Origin: Sorex araneus
Taxonomy: Eukaryota > Chordata > Mammalia > Eulipotyphla > Soricidae
DNA length: 64,000 nt
Assembly: GCF_027595985.1 (NCBI RefSeq)
Contig: NC_073307.1
Coordinates: 36,088,234 to 36,152,233, forward strand
Reading direction: 5' to 3'
In this document: positions 11,630 to 22,909 of the stretch, one piece after another
Layout: the number at the start of each line of letters is the position of its first letter
Numbering within the stretch: the first letter of the stretch is position 1
Program-made: the position numbers and the translations under genes
The notes under the pieces: generated by a model
Database searches by the model: none
What the model was told of the DNA's origin: nothing
The model's input: the letters and a program-made list of their open reading frames with translations, nothing else

Positions 11630-11833
11630 CTGAACTGTAAATTTCTAATATAAAAAATAAAATATAAAGTGAAGTCACAGAAAAGTAAGAAGTCACAAAA
11701 ATTCAGACAGTCTCAATGTAATTGTAAAAGCTTCCAGTTGAATAAAAGGATAGTTCCCAAGTGTTGGCCCATAAGCTTTTGTTTCTATAGTTGTGCAAAG
11801 CCTTCAGAAGATACCACGTTTTCTTTGAAGATG

Positions 11834-11972
11834 AAGGACAGAGACCATACCCAATGGTCCTGAGGGACTATTCCTAACTCTGTGCTGAGGGGACCATATG
11901 GTAGCAGGGATCAAACCCCAAATCTCCTGTTTGCAAAACATACACTCAGTCCATTGAACTCTCTTCCCAGTC
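11834..11972 (-). mobile_element. A-tailed shrew SINE, old
   Basis: On minus, atatggtcccctcagcacag and the box B region are readable. The head (gactgggaagagagttcaat) is diverged. Confidence 0.67.
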
Positions 11973-11989
11973 GCTGAAACTCCCTCAAG

Positions 11990-12185
11990 AGGCAGTATAG
12001 TGTAATAGTTAAAAGCAGATGCCACAACTAAATTGTACTGAGTTTAATCCTGACTCCAATTCTTGTTATCTGCATAATTTTGACAAGGACTTAACTTTCT
12101 TGTATCTTTCAATTCCCTCAACTATAAAGTAAAAATACAATTCACCTATGTCATTACTAAAAAGTGCCTTGCACAAAACAAGCTG
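11990..12185 (+). mobile_element. MIR (mammal-wide interspersed repeat)
   Basis: It opens with ggcagtatagtgtaatagtt and goes on with tttaatcctgactcc, then gttatctgcataattttgac and ttccctcaactataaa, matching the MIR order: head, gggttcgaatcc-like box B, tgtgaccttgggcaag-like core, cctcatctgtaaa-like end. Confidence 0.77.
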
Positions 12186-14218
12186 CCTTGTTTCCTGTGA
12201 TTCTTCACCTACCTGTATAAAAGTACATGAACAAGATGCAATAAAAGGTGTCCATTCATGCATCACAAGTAAAACTGAATACCTAACTTATTCAATCACT
12301 AATTTCTCAAGGTAAAAATAGTAACCTAGTTCTAACTCCATTCAACCTGATACCAATACTTTAATGCAATAAAGTTTTATTATACCACCATATAAGAAAG
12401 GTCATGTCACACTGGATGACATTTTCATTACTCAAGAACAGGTTGTTATATAAGCAAAAACAATAAGGGTGGTTGACATCAAATTAACAAATTATCTCAA
12501 AACAAATTGCAAAGTGAATTAGGGTAACATTAAACAAATATAAAAAAATTAAAACCACATTATGAGATAACAGAGCTAAAATAAGCACATGAAAGCTGCT
12601 CCCTAAAAATTATTATCAAATAATGACTTTATTTGTGTCAAAGTACAAAAATCAAATAGCAATGAAGGTTTATAAACATATTTTCAAATGATTAGTTTTA
12701 TTGCAAATTTCAAGCAAAATAATGTTACTTATTATAGGCAGATATAATAGATACAAATGAAAATTAAAATACTTCATAAATATATTCAGTAAATTAAGTC
12801 CAACAGTTTATATGAAATGTTTTTTATCCTTCCAATGTATCTTTTGGATGAATTTTAAGCAAACATAACTACATACCATGCTTCAACTCAAAAATACTAC
12901 AAACATGGATAGAAAAATATTTCCAGTTCCCCAAAGGAATACTGAATAACCGTATTTTTGTATGGGGTGCTATTCACTGTGCACAACAATAAAAATGAAC
13001 AAATTAGAGCAGAAGACTGTCAAAATAGGAAAGAAAGAAAGGGGACAGTGACATGACAAAGAAAAGCTACAAATACACATTTGTATGCATAAGGCATCTG
13101 AAAAATATACTTACTTAGGTATCAATGATACAGAGTAGTCATTAATTAATGACTGAAATATACACGGAAAGATCCATCTAAAGCAGTGATTCCTGTTTGT
13201 TACAAGTTTATTTACCTAAACCTATCAGCTAAATATCATTCTCATGCTCCTATAAGTTCCTACAAATAGAGGTTGCTGTATAAATGACAAAATAAGGGTG
13301 TTCACACTTCTATTCCTGTGTTCTACCCTACTTCCAACAGTATACAAAGTCCAGATTCTAGATCACTGGTCCAGGGCATGGGTAAAGAGAGAATTTCCAA
13401 GGAATGAACAGGAACAAAGTTCATTCAAATATTACGTAGTCCCTGCAACCTGGGTCTCCTGGTTCTGATTTATACTAGCAAATTCCCTCTTATCCTGATA
13501 TCATGCTCATAAGGAAACTTTGGAAGTTTAACATGAGTTACAGAGAAAACTGGAACTCTATTATAAATTAGAAATCAACTTTAGTAAATATTTACATACC
13601 TAACAGCTTGATTATAGTATGAATAAGCTGATTACTGGAAATCCACCTGATAAACAGTGACAATCTCAATGAGATAAACTAACCAGATATCCTGACATTA
13701 AGCTAGGGACCAAACTTTAAAAGCAAGTATGAACACATTTAGGTATAAAACCACTCCAACTCACATGTCAATCACTTCTGGTGACATAACCCTTCTACAC
13801 ACATTTTTTACATATAAAACTTGGTCTCTACTCACAAAGATAGTTAGAATTATGCAGTACAGTTTCCCATCGTATCTTAACCTTTTGCTATTGCTTGCCA
13901 TCCAGGGCTTCCTCTCACTGTTCCTCCTTATACAGTCTCACTACATTAATGAAATATTACAGTGGAAGAGACAAGGCTGAGAAAAGCAAGCAGACAGGGA
14001 AAAACAAACTGTGCTGAACTCAAGAGAAATCTGATCAAAACAAATTAACAAACTAGCAAACTAGATCAAAACATTACAGAAGAAAGCAATGTCTTATTAA
14101 ATTCTCAGATTCCTACTTTTTCAAAGGATCTGCCTTAAAACAACTGGTTTCAACCTCATTTAGGACTTAAGAACAGTCTCACTTTCCCTGCAATCCTCTA
14201 CCCAATCAGGTATTTCGC

Positions 14219-14387
14219 TTTGGGGCCAGAAAAATGGTACCATGGGTAGGGCATTTGGCCTGCACAAAGCCAACCAGATTAGATCCCAGGTACCCCACAT
14301 GGTCCCCTGAGCATCACCAAGAGTGATCTCTAAATTCAGAGCAAGGAGTAAGCACTGAGAATTGCTGAGGTGGCTCAAAAACAAAGG
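14219..14387 (+). mobile_element. A-tailed shrew SINE
   Basis: gggtagggcatttggcctgc, cccacatggtcccctgagca and caccaagagtgatctct identify it. The sequence cctgcaatcctcta appears before (about 14186) and after (about 14402). This may be a decayed, over-long target-site duplication. Confidence 0.77.
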
Positions 14388-14495
14388 AATTTTCCCCATT
14401 TCCTGCAATCCTCTAACCACATCAAAATTTTCTAATCCCTAATATAAAGCAAATAACAACTTTCCACATGTTAAATACCAACCAAAAAAAAGGAG

Positions 14496-14625
14496 CTTCA
14501 GAGGGGAAATAGAATACAACACAGCAGTTAGGTGCACCCATCCTGAGTTCAATTCCCTGAGCCACCTGGTATGTGTGGTCCCATAGGGTGGCCCAGCTAA
14601 TCCTGGCACTGCAGAGACTGAGCAG
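14496..14625 (+). mobile_element. Degraded SINE, mostly head
   Basis: aggggaaatagaatacaaca and gagttcaattccctgagcc are the head and box B. The rest is diverged. The following 14640-14765 may be its tail or a second relic. Confidence 0.48.
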
Positions 14626-15117
14626 CATCACATAGCGGGTAAGAATAGTACTCTGATCTGGGCTCTTTCACTGAACCAATGGCCCAGCTGACCAAGAATT
14701 GCTGGTTGGGCCTAGACCTCCTGAGCACATCTTGGGAAGTCCTGTGCTCCCCCCCACCCCCGAAATATAAATATATAAATAAGAAGAGATTTTTGAAGCT
14801 ATCCTTTAAATAATAACCCAGATAACATGAACACTTTTGTATTAATCACGAATCAGAAAGATAAAGCTTGCTTTCTACCTTTTACTGAATGTTAAAATGA
14901 CAATATGCCAGTTTCTTAAATTTGAAACAGTACAAAAACTCAAATCTTGTAATATTGCCAAGATAAAGGGGTTTTATGCTAAAGAAAGACATAGACATCC
15001 TATAGATTATATTATTCTTGAGGAATAGGATCATGCTAGGAGTTTAATATGAAAGACCAGCTAAAATGCAATTTAATTATTAACAAAAAATAGTTAAAAT
15101 AAGAAATATAAACTTAC

Positions 15118-15158
15118 CAGTTTAATTGCCACATATTCATTTGTGTATAAATTTTTCC
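15118..15158 (-). CDS. CSNK1G3: CSNK1G3 coding exon 3 (41 nt; end of codon 60 to codon 73)
   Basis: This short exon completes glycine 60 with its first two bases and then encodes KNLYTNEYVAIKL. VAIKL carries the invariant ATP-binding lysine (K72) of the kinase fold, so the exon cannot be skipped without losing catalysis; skipping 41 nt would also shift the frame. On minus the acceptor is a strong pyrimidine stretch with AG at 15160-15159, and the donor is GTAAGT from 15117. Exon 2 ends in phase 1 and this exon ends in phase 0, and both fit exactly. All residues agree with the CK1-gamma family as I know it. Confidence 0.95.
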
Positions 15159-15483
15159 CTTAGAAAAGAAAGAAAAAAAAAGTCAGAATCTTTACTTTTA
15201 ATGAGATCATACAAAACTGTACTCTCTAAAAGCCATTTTTAAATGATGCATAGGTTTTGGCTTCCAACTAGTGGCAAAAAATATTAATGATAACATTAAA
15301 CTTATGATCAACTCAAAAGTATTTAGTATTACACCTGGGCCCAGTTGAAAATAGTATCAGTAATACTAGCCTACTGACAAAAATGTAAAGATTTTTATAT
15401 TGTTGGAATAATGCATACAAAAATAGAAGAATTTTAATTTTGTTGGAATACAAATTTAATTAAACAAAATCACAACTCTGGTA

Positions 15484-15665
15484 TAGGAGGCAGGGAGATA
15501 CTTCAGGGGTTATAGTGCAATCCCAAGCACCAATAATCTCCAGGGTGTGGCCCCCTGCACTGCATGGCCCCAACAGCTCCATATCCTTAGCACAGTCGAC
15601 CTAGCATCACTAGTAGTCCCCAATCCCCTGAGCACTACTTGGCAGCAAGTAGTGGGGGGGAGGGG
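15484..15665 (+). mobile_element. Possible degraded A-tailed SINE
   Basis: ggaggcagggagatacttca at the start and cccaatcccctgagcactac near the end resemble SINE blocks. The middle is too diverged to align, and the end runs into a G-rich tract (15651-15667). Confidence 0.4.
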
Positions 15666-15747
15666 GGAAACAGAGACAGAGAACACACGCACACATAAAA
15701 TACCATTCCCAACCACTACTTTATTATTTTTTTTTAATTTATTACTA

Positions 15748-15933
15748 AGGGGGTCAGAGGATAGTATAGCAGGTAGGATGTTTGCTGTCTTGCACACAAC
15801 CAACTGGGTTCAATCCCCAGCATCCCATATGGTCCCCCAAGCACTGCAAGGAGTAATTCCTGAATGTAAAGCCAGGAGTAAGCCCTGAGCATCCCTGGAT
15901 GTGACCCAAAAAGAAAAAAAAAGTAAATAAAAA
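15748..15933 (+). mobile_element. A-tailed shrew SINE
   Basis: Complete copy from agggggtcagaggatagtat to gatgtgacccaaaaagaaaa, moderately diverged. A small insertion (ctgt) follows gtttg in the head. Confidence 0.87.
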
Positions 15934-15962
15934 TTATATATATATATGTGTATGTGTGTATA
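15934..15962. repeat. (TA)n(TG)n microsatellite
   Basis: A TA tract passes into TG/TA steps between two SINEs. It probably grew from the A-rich tail of the left SINE and the short-repeat tail of the right one. Confidence 0.9.
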
Positions 15963-16225
15963 TCACTGTCACTGTCATCCCATTGTTCATCGATTTGCCC
16001 AAGCGGGCACCAGTACCGTCTCCATTCATCCCAGCCCTGAGATTTTAGCAGCCTCTCCTTATTCATCTTCCCCAACCATCGGGGAGGCTTTCTCAAGGTT
16101 AGGGGAATGAGACCTGTTACTGTTACTGTATTTGGAATATCAAATATGCCACGGGGAGCATGCCAGGCTCTTCCGTGCAGGCAGGATACTCTTGGCAGCT
16201 TGCCAGGCTCTCCAAGAGGGACGGA
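15963..16225 (-). mobile_element. RTE-tailed element, long variant
   Basis: On minus the RTE-type end is clear: gaatggagacggtactgg, tgcccgcttgggcaaatcg, atgaacaatgggatgacag, and the (cagtga) tail. Upstream it shares the SINE body (gagagcctggcaagctgcca, gtggcatatttgatattcc) but has about 75 extra bases (16024-16100: cctccccgatggttggggaa, ggctgctaaaatctcagggc) that the other copies lack. No SINE head follows on the 5' side; unclassified sequence does. Confidence 0.82.
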
Positions 16226-16227
16226 GA

Positions 16228-16690
16228 ATGTTTATCAGAGAACACAAGCAAGTATGTTAAAACCAAACATGTGTACTGCTTTAGGCACATCAGTGGGCTA
16301 GATATAAGAGGTTGCACGCGCACTTCCAGGAGCTTTTGATTTATATAGTCTCTGGATCTTTGCCGTTGATGGGATTACATGGAACTGGGGGCGCAGTTTT
16401 GTGGGTGTGACTGCCAAGCTACTGGAAAAATGGTGGGTCTGCGTGGAGGAGGCCCCATCCCGATCTGAGCAGGCTTGGAGATCTCAGCCCTGGTTCCTTC
16501 ATGCATGAGGTTCATCTGAGCATGTAGAGAGTGGCCTTGAGCATGGCTGTCACTGGGTTCCAGAGATTTCCGGCTGCCGGGGCTCTGCTTGCGGCAGGGA
16601 GGGAAACTCAACAAACTCAACTCTCCTCTCCACCACCCCCCACCGAGGGTCCCTGGTGAAGAAAGCCTGGCTCGGGGGTAGGAGATTCTG
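16228..16690 (-). other. Unclassified GC-rich repeat-like segment joined to the RTE-tailed element
   Basis: This is much richer in G and C than the surrounding intron and lies directly 5' (on minus) of the RTE-tailed variant. It has an open stretch of 81 codons on minus (16620-16375) with no match I know. It contains tgggcacgcg-poor, mixed sequence such as gcgcagttttgtgggtgtga and ggtgggtctgcgtggagg. It could be the 5' part of a longer RTE-family element or an independent older repeat. I see no target-site duplication. Confidence 0.4.
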
Positions 16691-16737
16691 CCTATATATT
16701 ATTATATATATATATAAAATATATATTATTGATACTA

Positions 16738-16878
16738 CTTTTGGGGGTTTTGGCTATTCCCAATTGTGCTCAGGGCATACTACTGGCAGCGCCACTATAT
16801 GCAGTGCCAGGGATCAAACCGGGGTTGGCCATGTGCAAGGCAAATGTACATTACTTCCTATACTATCTCTCCAGTCTA
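16738..16878 (-). mobile_element. A-tailed shrew SINE
   Basis: On minus the head (gactggagagatagtatagg), box B (ccggtttgatccc) and lower blocks are visible. The tail merges with an AT-rich microsatellite at 16697-16735. Confidence 0.77.
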
Positions 16879-16992
16879 ACAATTTGATTTTAAAGCCTTC
16901 ATTGTTAAGGGACATGATCTTATTAGGGCTAATATTTAAACTAGTAAATATATCAATTTGTATAAAACCTGTACTATATTAAAAGTATTACT

Positions 16993-17130
16993 CCAAGGCC
17001 AGAGACAGTACAAGGGTAAGGCCCTTATTTGTTATGTGGCTGGCCCAGTTTTGATCCTGAATACTCCATATGTCAGGAGTGATCCCTAAACACAGAGCCA
17101 GATGGGGCCCCAAAACAAACCAAAAAAGGC
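16993..17130 (+). mobile_element. A-tailed shrew SINE, old
   Basis: aaggccagagacagtacaag, then ccagttttgatcctg and tcaggagtgatccctaaaca. The block between ccatatg and caggag is deleted. Confidence 0.68.
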
Positions 17131-17639
17131 ACTATTCAATAAGACTCTCTGATAACTACTAAGAGTTACCCATAAAAAAGGTTTCCAGCACCTCATTCAA
17201 TAGCCAAACTAAATTCCAAATATGTAATTTGGAGTTAATAGGATTAAATATAGTCTAAAGAGCAAGAGAAACATCCATGGCCCAAATATATGTAGGGGTT
17301 TGTGAGCATGAAAAAATAAGAAAATGTGAGATCCTGTGCAGATTTGGTTACATAAAATTGTTTTAAATTTCAGTACGTTGGGGGTTGGGGGATTCACCAC
17401 ATATAAAAAAAAAAGCAAATGACAAACCAAAATAGATATTTAATACCATTTACATATAAATAATTCAAGTACATTACAGTGATCCTTGACACTGACAAAA
17501 AATAACCTAGAATTCCAATGGGTCAGAGTTCTATAGCCCAGGTAAAGCACTAAATATGGCAATGTAGAAAAATGTTTTATGAAACTACATTTATAAATCT
17601 ATTCGTAACAGAAACAACTAGTTTTTTAAAACAACTTAT

Positions 17640-18105
17640 AGGTTTTTAAAATAGTAGAAATGTTTTAAGGGTACAAAGTATTTCTCCACCTTGTTATGTC
17701 ACACCCCTGCTCCATCTCCTCAGTGTCCCAGACTCCTTGGAAACCCCTGTACTCTGGTCAGTCTTCACAGGATATTGTCCACTCCTGTTTGTTTATCTGG
17801 AACATGACTGAGATGATCTGATATTTTCCTTTATCTGATTTGCTTCACATATGTTCATTGTTGGTTTCACATTTACTTCACAAAATGCTGTTATTTTGAC
17901 TTACATTTCCCTTATACTAAGCTATAATGAGCAAATGTGTTTTCATGCACCAGCTGTATGTCTTCTTTGGTAAAGGTCTGTCCAGCTCCCCACATTTCTG
18001 ATGGAATTGTTGAGGTTTTTGAGCTTTTTTTCTTGTGTTAGCCTTTTGTCAGATTCATGATATGCCAATATTTTTCCCCATTCAGAAAAAAACTATTTTA
18101 TTTTA
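17640..18105 (-). mobile_element. Old L1 fragment, end of ORF2 and 3' UTR
   Basis: On plus this is the reverse of an L1 3' region: ctgtatgtcttctttggtaa, ttgtgttagccttttgtcag and ccaatatttttccccattc correspond to well-known L1 3' sequence, and 17810-17860 matches the region before it. Old and diverged. Confidence 0.72.
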
Positions 18106-18695
18106 AAGACAGTTACTTTCACTTTAAAATGCCAAAGTTTTCTGTGACTACCAAGTTGGAGACCACAATTCCAGTCCCCCTTTCAGCTTGGTATGACCAT
18201 TTATAAAGTTCTGAAAATGAGTAAAGGTGAATCACTCCCTTCAAAAATCAAAGCATATTCCCCAGGCCCTTCTTCTTCTTGATGGCCAACAGGTTATAAA
18301 ATTGAAGTAATCAACTTAGAACTGAGACTAAATTTAGCCACAAGAAAATTCAGATGTACCCATCCTTGGGTCCACTTTGTGAAAGAAAAATTAACATGAC
18401 TTTATTCTGAGATAGCTGTTACCGAATCAGTCTATTCCTCCATTATTATAAATGTCAGTCAAGTTTTAGACTATGCTTCAGTTAGAATTGGTAGGAAAGA
18501 ACTGTACATAAAAATGATAAATATAAGCTTGTTCTTTAAACCCGTGTTCTCCCTTGAACATGTACCTCACTTGCTTGTCTCTATGTCTCTTTGCCTTTTC
18601 CACTTTGGAGAAGCCCACCTTCTTTATTGAAGACATACTTCCTGTTCCCTCCCTGCATATCTTTCTAAGTAAGTTTCATTCAATAAAAACTATCT

Positions 18696-18831
18696 AGGGG
18701 CTGGAAGGATAGCACAGCGGGTAGAGCATTTGCCTTGCACGTGGCCAGCCTGCGTTCGAATCCCAGCATCCCATCCCTTGAGCACCACCAGGTGCATAGA
18801 TGGGTGTGACCCAAAGAGCAAAAAATAAAAA
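18696..18831 (+). mobile_element. A-tailed shrew SINE with internal deletion and target-site duplication
   Basis: The head and box B are near consensus. About 35 bases are missing between accaccagg and tgcatagatggg. The direct repeat aataaaaactatct lies at 18682-18695 and 18832-18845. Confidence 0.94.
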
Positions 18832-18911
18832 AATAAAAACTATCTTGCTTCACAAAAATAAATATGCCTAATCAAGTGTGTATCAAGCCTAATCAAGGCA
18901 CATCTGTGTGT

Positions 18912-18985
18912 ATAACGTGTGTCTATCTATATATATAGATAGATGCACACACTATATATATACTAATATATACACACACACTAAG
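18912..18985. repeat. AT-rich short repeats with a self-complementary core
   Basis: tctatctatatatatagata forms a small palindrome. It is followed by cacacac and tatata units. Confidence 0.7.
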
Positions 18986-19589
18986 GGTTGTAGAATTTTC
19001 AAAAGAATTCTTAACTAGAAATAATAAAATAAGGAGAGTGGTCAGCTAATAAGAAAAATAAGAATAATTGTGAAAATTCCTGTGGTATACTTGTCTGAAT
19101 AGTTTGATAGATCATTTCAGATATGGTAACTCATAAATCAATATATGACATACATCTGTGTACTTTATGTTAACAGTCAATCAGGTGTGGCCACAAAAAT
19201 GAACACGAAACAGAGGAAGAAAAACAAAGTTTAGTATATTACTTGTACTATAAAGGGAATCACAGGATAAAAATCATGTTTTGGTCAGGTAATAGAAGAC
19301 AAAAGCAAAAGACGCGTTTAAGGTCAAGGCCTTTAGAGGGAGTTTCCACCAGAAAGGTAAGGTAGGGTAAGACAAACAATTTAGGATTAACTAGCTTGAG
19401 TAATTCTGAAGGTGAGTAACTCTGGTGACCTTTGTATAGGTGCTGAAGTCCTTGGATGATTAAGGAAGAAGAATACTGTCCCCTAGAGTATATAGACCAA
19501 ACAGAGCTGACCAATGTACACTCCAGAGTCCTTTGCAAAAATAGCTGACTAGCCCCAAAAGAACTCTCTCCCCAGTAAGAAAGGCTAAT

Positions 19590-19752
19590 TTTGTTTGTTC
19601 AGTTTTGGTTTGGGGGTCACACCCAGCAGTGCTTCATGGGGACTAATCTGGCTAATCTCATGGCTGGAGGACCATGCACAGGCAGGGACTAACCCCAGGT
19701 CTCCCGAGTGCAAAGCATGTGCTCAGTCTGCTGCCCTCTCTCTCAATCCCAT
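19590..19752 (-). mobile_element. A-tailed shrew SINE, old
   Basis: On minus the lower part (agtgctgggtgtgaccccca) and the head are visible. The middle is diverged. The A tail is at 19590-19606. Confidence 0.76.
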
Positions 19753-20033
19753 AGTAAGAACAATAAGACAGACGATACGCTATATTCTAGTTTACTCTTC
19801 TGGCTTTGTTTCTTGGTATTTTGGTTGATTTGTCTAAGTTAAAAATGTAGCTACTAATACATAGAATGCAAACCCACTGTCAATAAAGAAGATAAAATAA
19901 AGTCAAACTATAATTCAACTTCTTACAATAAAAGTACAGATACAAGTAGCAGTAAATACTTTTTAATTCTAGGATACTATTTGAAGCCATTTTACATCTC
20001 AGAACCAAATTTTTGTAACTTTTTCTTTTTAAT

Positions 20034-20155
20034 ATTTAGGGTTACAGCTCAATGGGCTAAGCACATGCTTGGCATGCAGGTGGCCCAGGTACATGGTGCA
20101 CAGGACTAAGAATAAGTCCTGAGCATCACTAGATGTGGCCCAAACACAAAAACAA
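20034..20155 (+). mobile_element. A-tailed shrew SINE, shortened
   Basis: It has ctaagcacatgcttggcatg in the head and taagtcctgagcatcactag at the end. About 50 internal bases are absent. A separate 3' scrap (ctgaacattaccagg) lies at 20298-20350. Confidence 0.62.
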
Positions 20156-20983
20156 GCACACAAATCATGTACCTATAGCATGAATACCTATATTCTTTCC
20201 TACCCTAACAGTAATCACAAAAATTTTAGTGACCATAATCAAACATTCAAGGTATGTGTCTACTAATGAATTTTTAAACAAAGTCAGAATAGCCTCTGAA
20301 CATTACCAGGTAAGATTCCCCCTACCTTACCCCCCACCAAAAGCAACAACAAAACCAAAATTTAATTAAATAGTAATCTTAAGCATGCTTTCTATATTAT
20401 TCAGGTATAGAAAAAATATACATGCATATAATAACTTTTTCTGGTTGGTGAAATCTCTTGGGGTCTTACAGTAAAATGCTCGTTAAGTGTCTACTGATAA
20501 GGTACTTAATTAGCTACATAAATTGTACATAATGAATATATAGGCACAGATACATAATGCATCTAAACAAATACATACAAACAATAAATATCTATAGTTT
20601 AGATAAGACAGATGATAGATGGTTAAACAGATTGACATTCCTATTCTTGTTTAAGACTGCAAAAGGAAAAGTATTGCATGAATTTTTCAACATAATGTAT
20701 ATACAGTTTCAGTATATGTAAATGTATTTTTTCATATTTCCCTGGCTAAAATGTTCTACTCTAGAACATTTTTTATGTTTTGCTGGGCACAAACATACAG
20801 ACACATATACACATATTTATTTTTAAATACACTGCAAAGACCCTATTTAAAAAAAAAGTTGGCTGTAATATATGGAAAAAAGAGGCACAGCAAGAGATAG
20901 GGTACATCATGATATAGCATATAGTAAAAGACTAATAATATAGATTAAAATACATAAACAGAAGTCATAATTTTAATTTTTGT

Positions 20984-21156
20984 TTGTTTTCAGTTCATTC
21001 CCAGAGGAACTCAGGACTTACTCCTAGCTCTGTGTTCAGGAATTACTTGGCAGTGCTCAAGGAACCAAATGTGATACCAGGGATTGAACATAGATGGGCA
21101 AAGTATCGAATCCAGCAAGGTAAGTGTCTTACCAACAATACTGTACCTCCAATCCG
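20984..21156 (-). mobile_element. A-tailed shrew SINE, old
   Basis: On plus, acttactcctagctctgtgt, ttcaggaattacttggcag and gggattgaacatagatgg show the reversed SINE. The head is decayed. Confidence 0.7.
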
Positions 21157-21179
21157 TCTATCAAAATGTAAAGCACAAC

Positions 21180-21300
21180 ACTGGTCCTTTTATATTATTA
21201 ACAATGTTTAATCCTCACAATAAACTGAGAAATGGAAACAATCCCATTTCAAAGTTAAGAAATTTGAGGTCCCAAATGGTTAATGATTTATATATCCCAT
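21180..21300 (-). mobile_element. Probable MIR fragment
   Basis: tttaatcctcacaataaact, cccatttcaaagttaag and aatttgaggtcccaaatgg follow the order of the reversed MIR core (tttaatcctcacaacaac, cccattttacagatg, aaactgaggc). Confidence 0.52.
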
Positions 21301-22424
21301 TATGATTAGAGAATTTTCAGTTTTCCATTACAGTATTAGTCTAATTTCTCACACCTGAAAATATGCACTACATATTATATATATTTAATGGATAGTGAAA
21401 AGATGAATGGTGCTCAATGTTATACAAGTAATCTGTTTTTTCTAACTCAAAATTCAGAAACAACTTAAGAATATCAAAATTATCTATTCAACAATCTTTT
21501 AAAAGAAAACATTCATCCCTTCAAATATTTGAGAACCTACTAAATACAGAGTCTGCCAGTAACATCATAATATAGCTATGCACAAAGTATGTTATTATCT
21601 TTTATTGGCTTGCTTTATTCAAAGATTTAATGTATATTAACTACACAAAACATTAATAAAATGGAGGAGTAACTACAAATTAGGCTGTTTTATAAGAGGA
21701 AAGAAAGAAGTTGAGAAGATATAAACATACAAATGAATTTGCTTCTAACAACGAGATTAGATCTAAAGAAAAGTACAGAATCAACCTGTTATTTTTACTT
21801 CTCAAGTTTCCAATTTGGGAAATAGTACCTATTGACCTGATCCTTCAAAATACCTCCACACTGATCCCCAAATAACCAAGGAGCACTCCTTGTTTCTCTT
21901 CAATGAATGAAGTCACATTTCCTTCTATTCTAGACATTTGAAAGATGTATTTTGGTTCTGACAAAATTATTGTGTGATGTGCAGCAGGTAACCTTCCCTC
22001 ACCAAGTTTCAACTGCCTCGTATCTAGAGTTAGGAGATTTAAATTAGACCAATGCATCCTAAACTTACCTGATTGTAAGAACAAAAGAAGGCATCCCATG
22101 TTAAGAATAGATTCCCAAGCTCTGTTATAAGGTACTTGGGAAGAAGGGTGGATCGGGGTGTTAACAAATTTAAATTTTCTTTAAACAATTTCACTATTAC
22201 CTTGAGTTTAAGCTACACATAGCCTCGTAAGTGATCATTTGCCACATACTTTGAAATCTGAAGAAGTATGCTAAACTTTATTCTTGGAAAATATACATGT
22301 AAGACTTCCTGACATTATTTCCATCTTCTTTTTTTTCTTCAGTGTGGCAGCTCTTTATGTACTGGTTGAAAGAGTTCAACAGCAACTTCCATCTTTGTCT
22401 CATCTTCCAGATGGTTAATTCAGA

Positions 22425-22528
22425 CATTCAGAGGTAGAGACTGCCCAAAGGACAAGTACCAGAGATTCAACCCTCCCAAAACCCCACACTACTTCAAGTA
22501 GAACCGCTAGGGTGTGACCCCAAAATAA
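22425..22528 (+). mobile_element. Possible degraded SINE
   Basis: gagattcaaccctccc resembles a box B, and gctagggtgtgaccccaaaa matches the SINE 3' end well. The head is not recognisable. Confidence 0.42.
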
Positions 22529-22546
22529 AAACTAAATCTAGATGTT

Positions 22547-22572
22547 CATATATACATATATATATATGTGTG
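22547..22572. repeat. (TATA/CATA)n microsatellite
   Basis: A short tatacatatatatatatgtgtg tract, about 160 bases past the exon 2 donor (intron side). Confidence 0.85.
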
Positions 22573-22731
22573 CGTTCTTTGCAAATGTAAATTCAAATAA
22601 ATAAGAAGTTCCCGATGCCCATATCCTTTAAATTACTATTAAACAAATAAATGTTTTTCATTAGTTTTCACTTTAAAATAATACTTTCAACATAATAATC
22701 AAAAATAACATAGCAATCAAAATAGTCTTAC

Positions 22732-22909
22732 CTAATCGCAATTCTCCAAAATTGCCACATCCAATTTTTTTTCCAACTCTAAAATTAGGTCCTACCATTA
22801 AAACTCCAGAGGATGAAGACCCAGTTCCACGAGTACTATGTCCAGACCGACCACTAGGCCGGGCCATTCTATCATCTGATTTGTCCTTGTCTTTCTTTTT
22901 ATTATCCAT
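22732..22909 (-). CDS. CSNK1G3: CSNK1G3 coding part of exon 2 (residues 1-59 plus first base of codon 60)
   Basis: N-terminus of casein kinase 1 gamma 3, a kinase that is palmitoylated at its C-terminus and acts at membranes, for example on the Wnt co-receptor LRP6 (family knowledge). It begins [15 protein letters not shown], has a Ser/Gly-rich linker ([13 protein letters not shown]), and enters the kinase domain at [18 protein letters not shown], with the glycine-rich ATP loop GCGNFG at residues 50-55. The start at 22909 has G at -3 and G at +4, is the first ATG in this frame after an in-frame TAA at 23050-23048, and fits the family length. The N-terminal lysine/aspartate-rich stretch singles out gamma 3. 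The exon ends in phase 1 with donor GTAAGA from 22731. Confidence 0.97.

Larger units (their letters stand above)
11121..15117 (-). other. CSNK1G3: CSNK1G3 intron 3
   Basis: About 4.0 kb between exons 3 and 4, with GTAAGT at the donor side (15117) and polypyrimidine-AG at 11121. It holds four to five SINEs and one MIR. In 12190-14215 and 14770-15117 I see only AT-rich unique-looking sequence and no coding signal. Confidence 0.93.
15159..22731 (-). other. CSNK1G3: CSNK1G3 intron 2
   Basis: About 7.6 kb, bounded by the exon 2 donor (GTAAGA from 22731) and the exon 3 acceptor. It holds SINEs, the RTE-tailed variant, an old L1 and a MIR. 17130-17640, 18105-18480, 18985-19590, 20350-20980 and 21300-22420 show only AT-rich sequence to me. 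18480-18690 has an LTR-like look (see findings). Confidence 0.93.
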
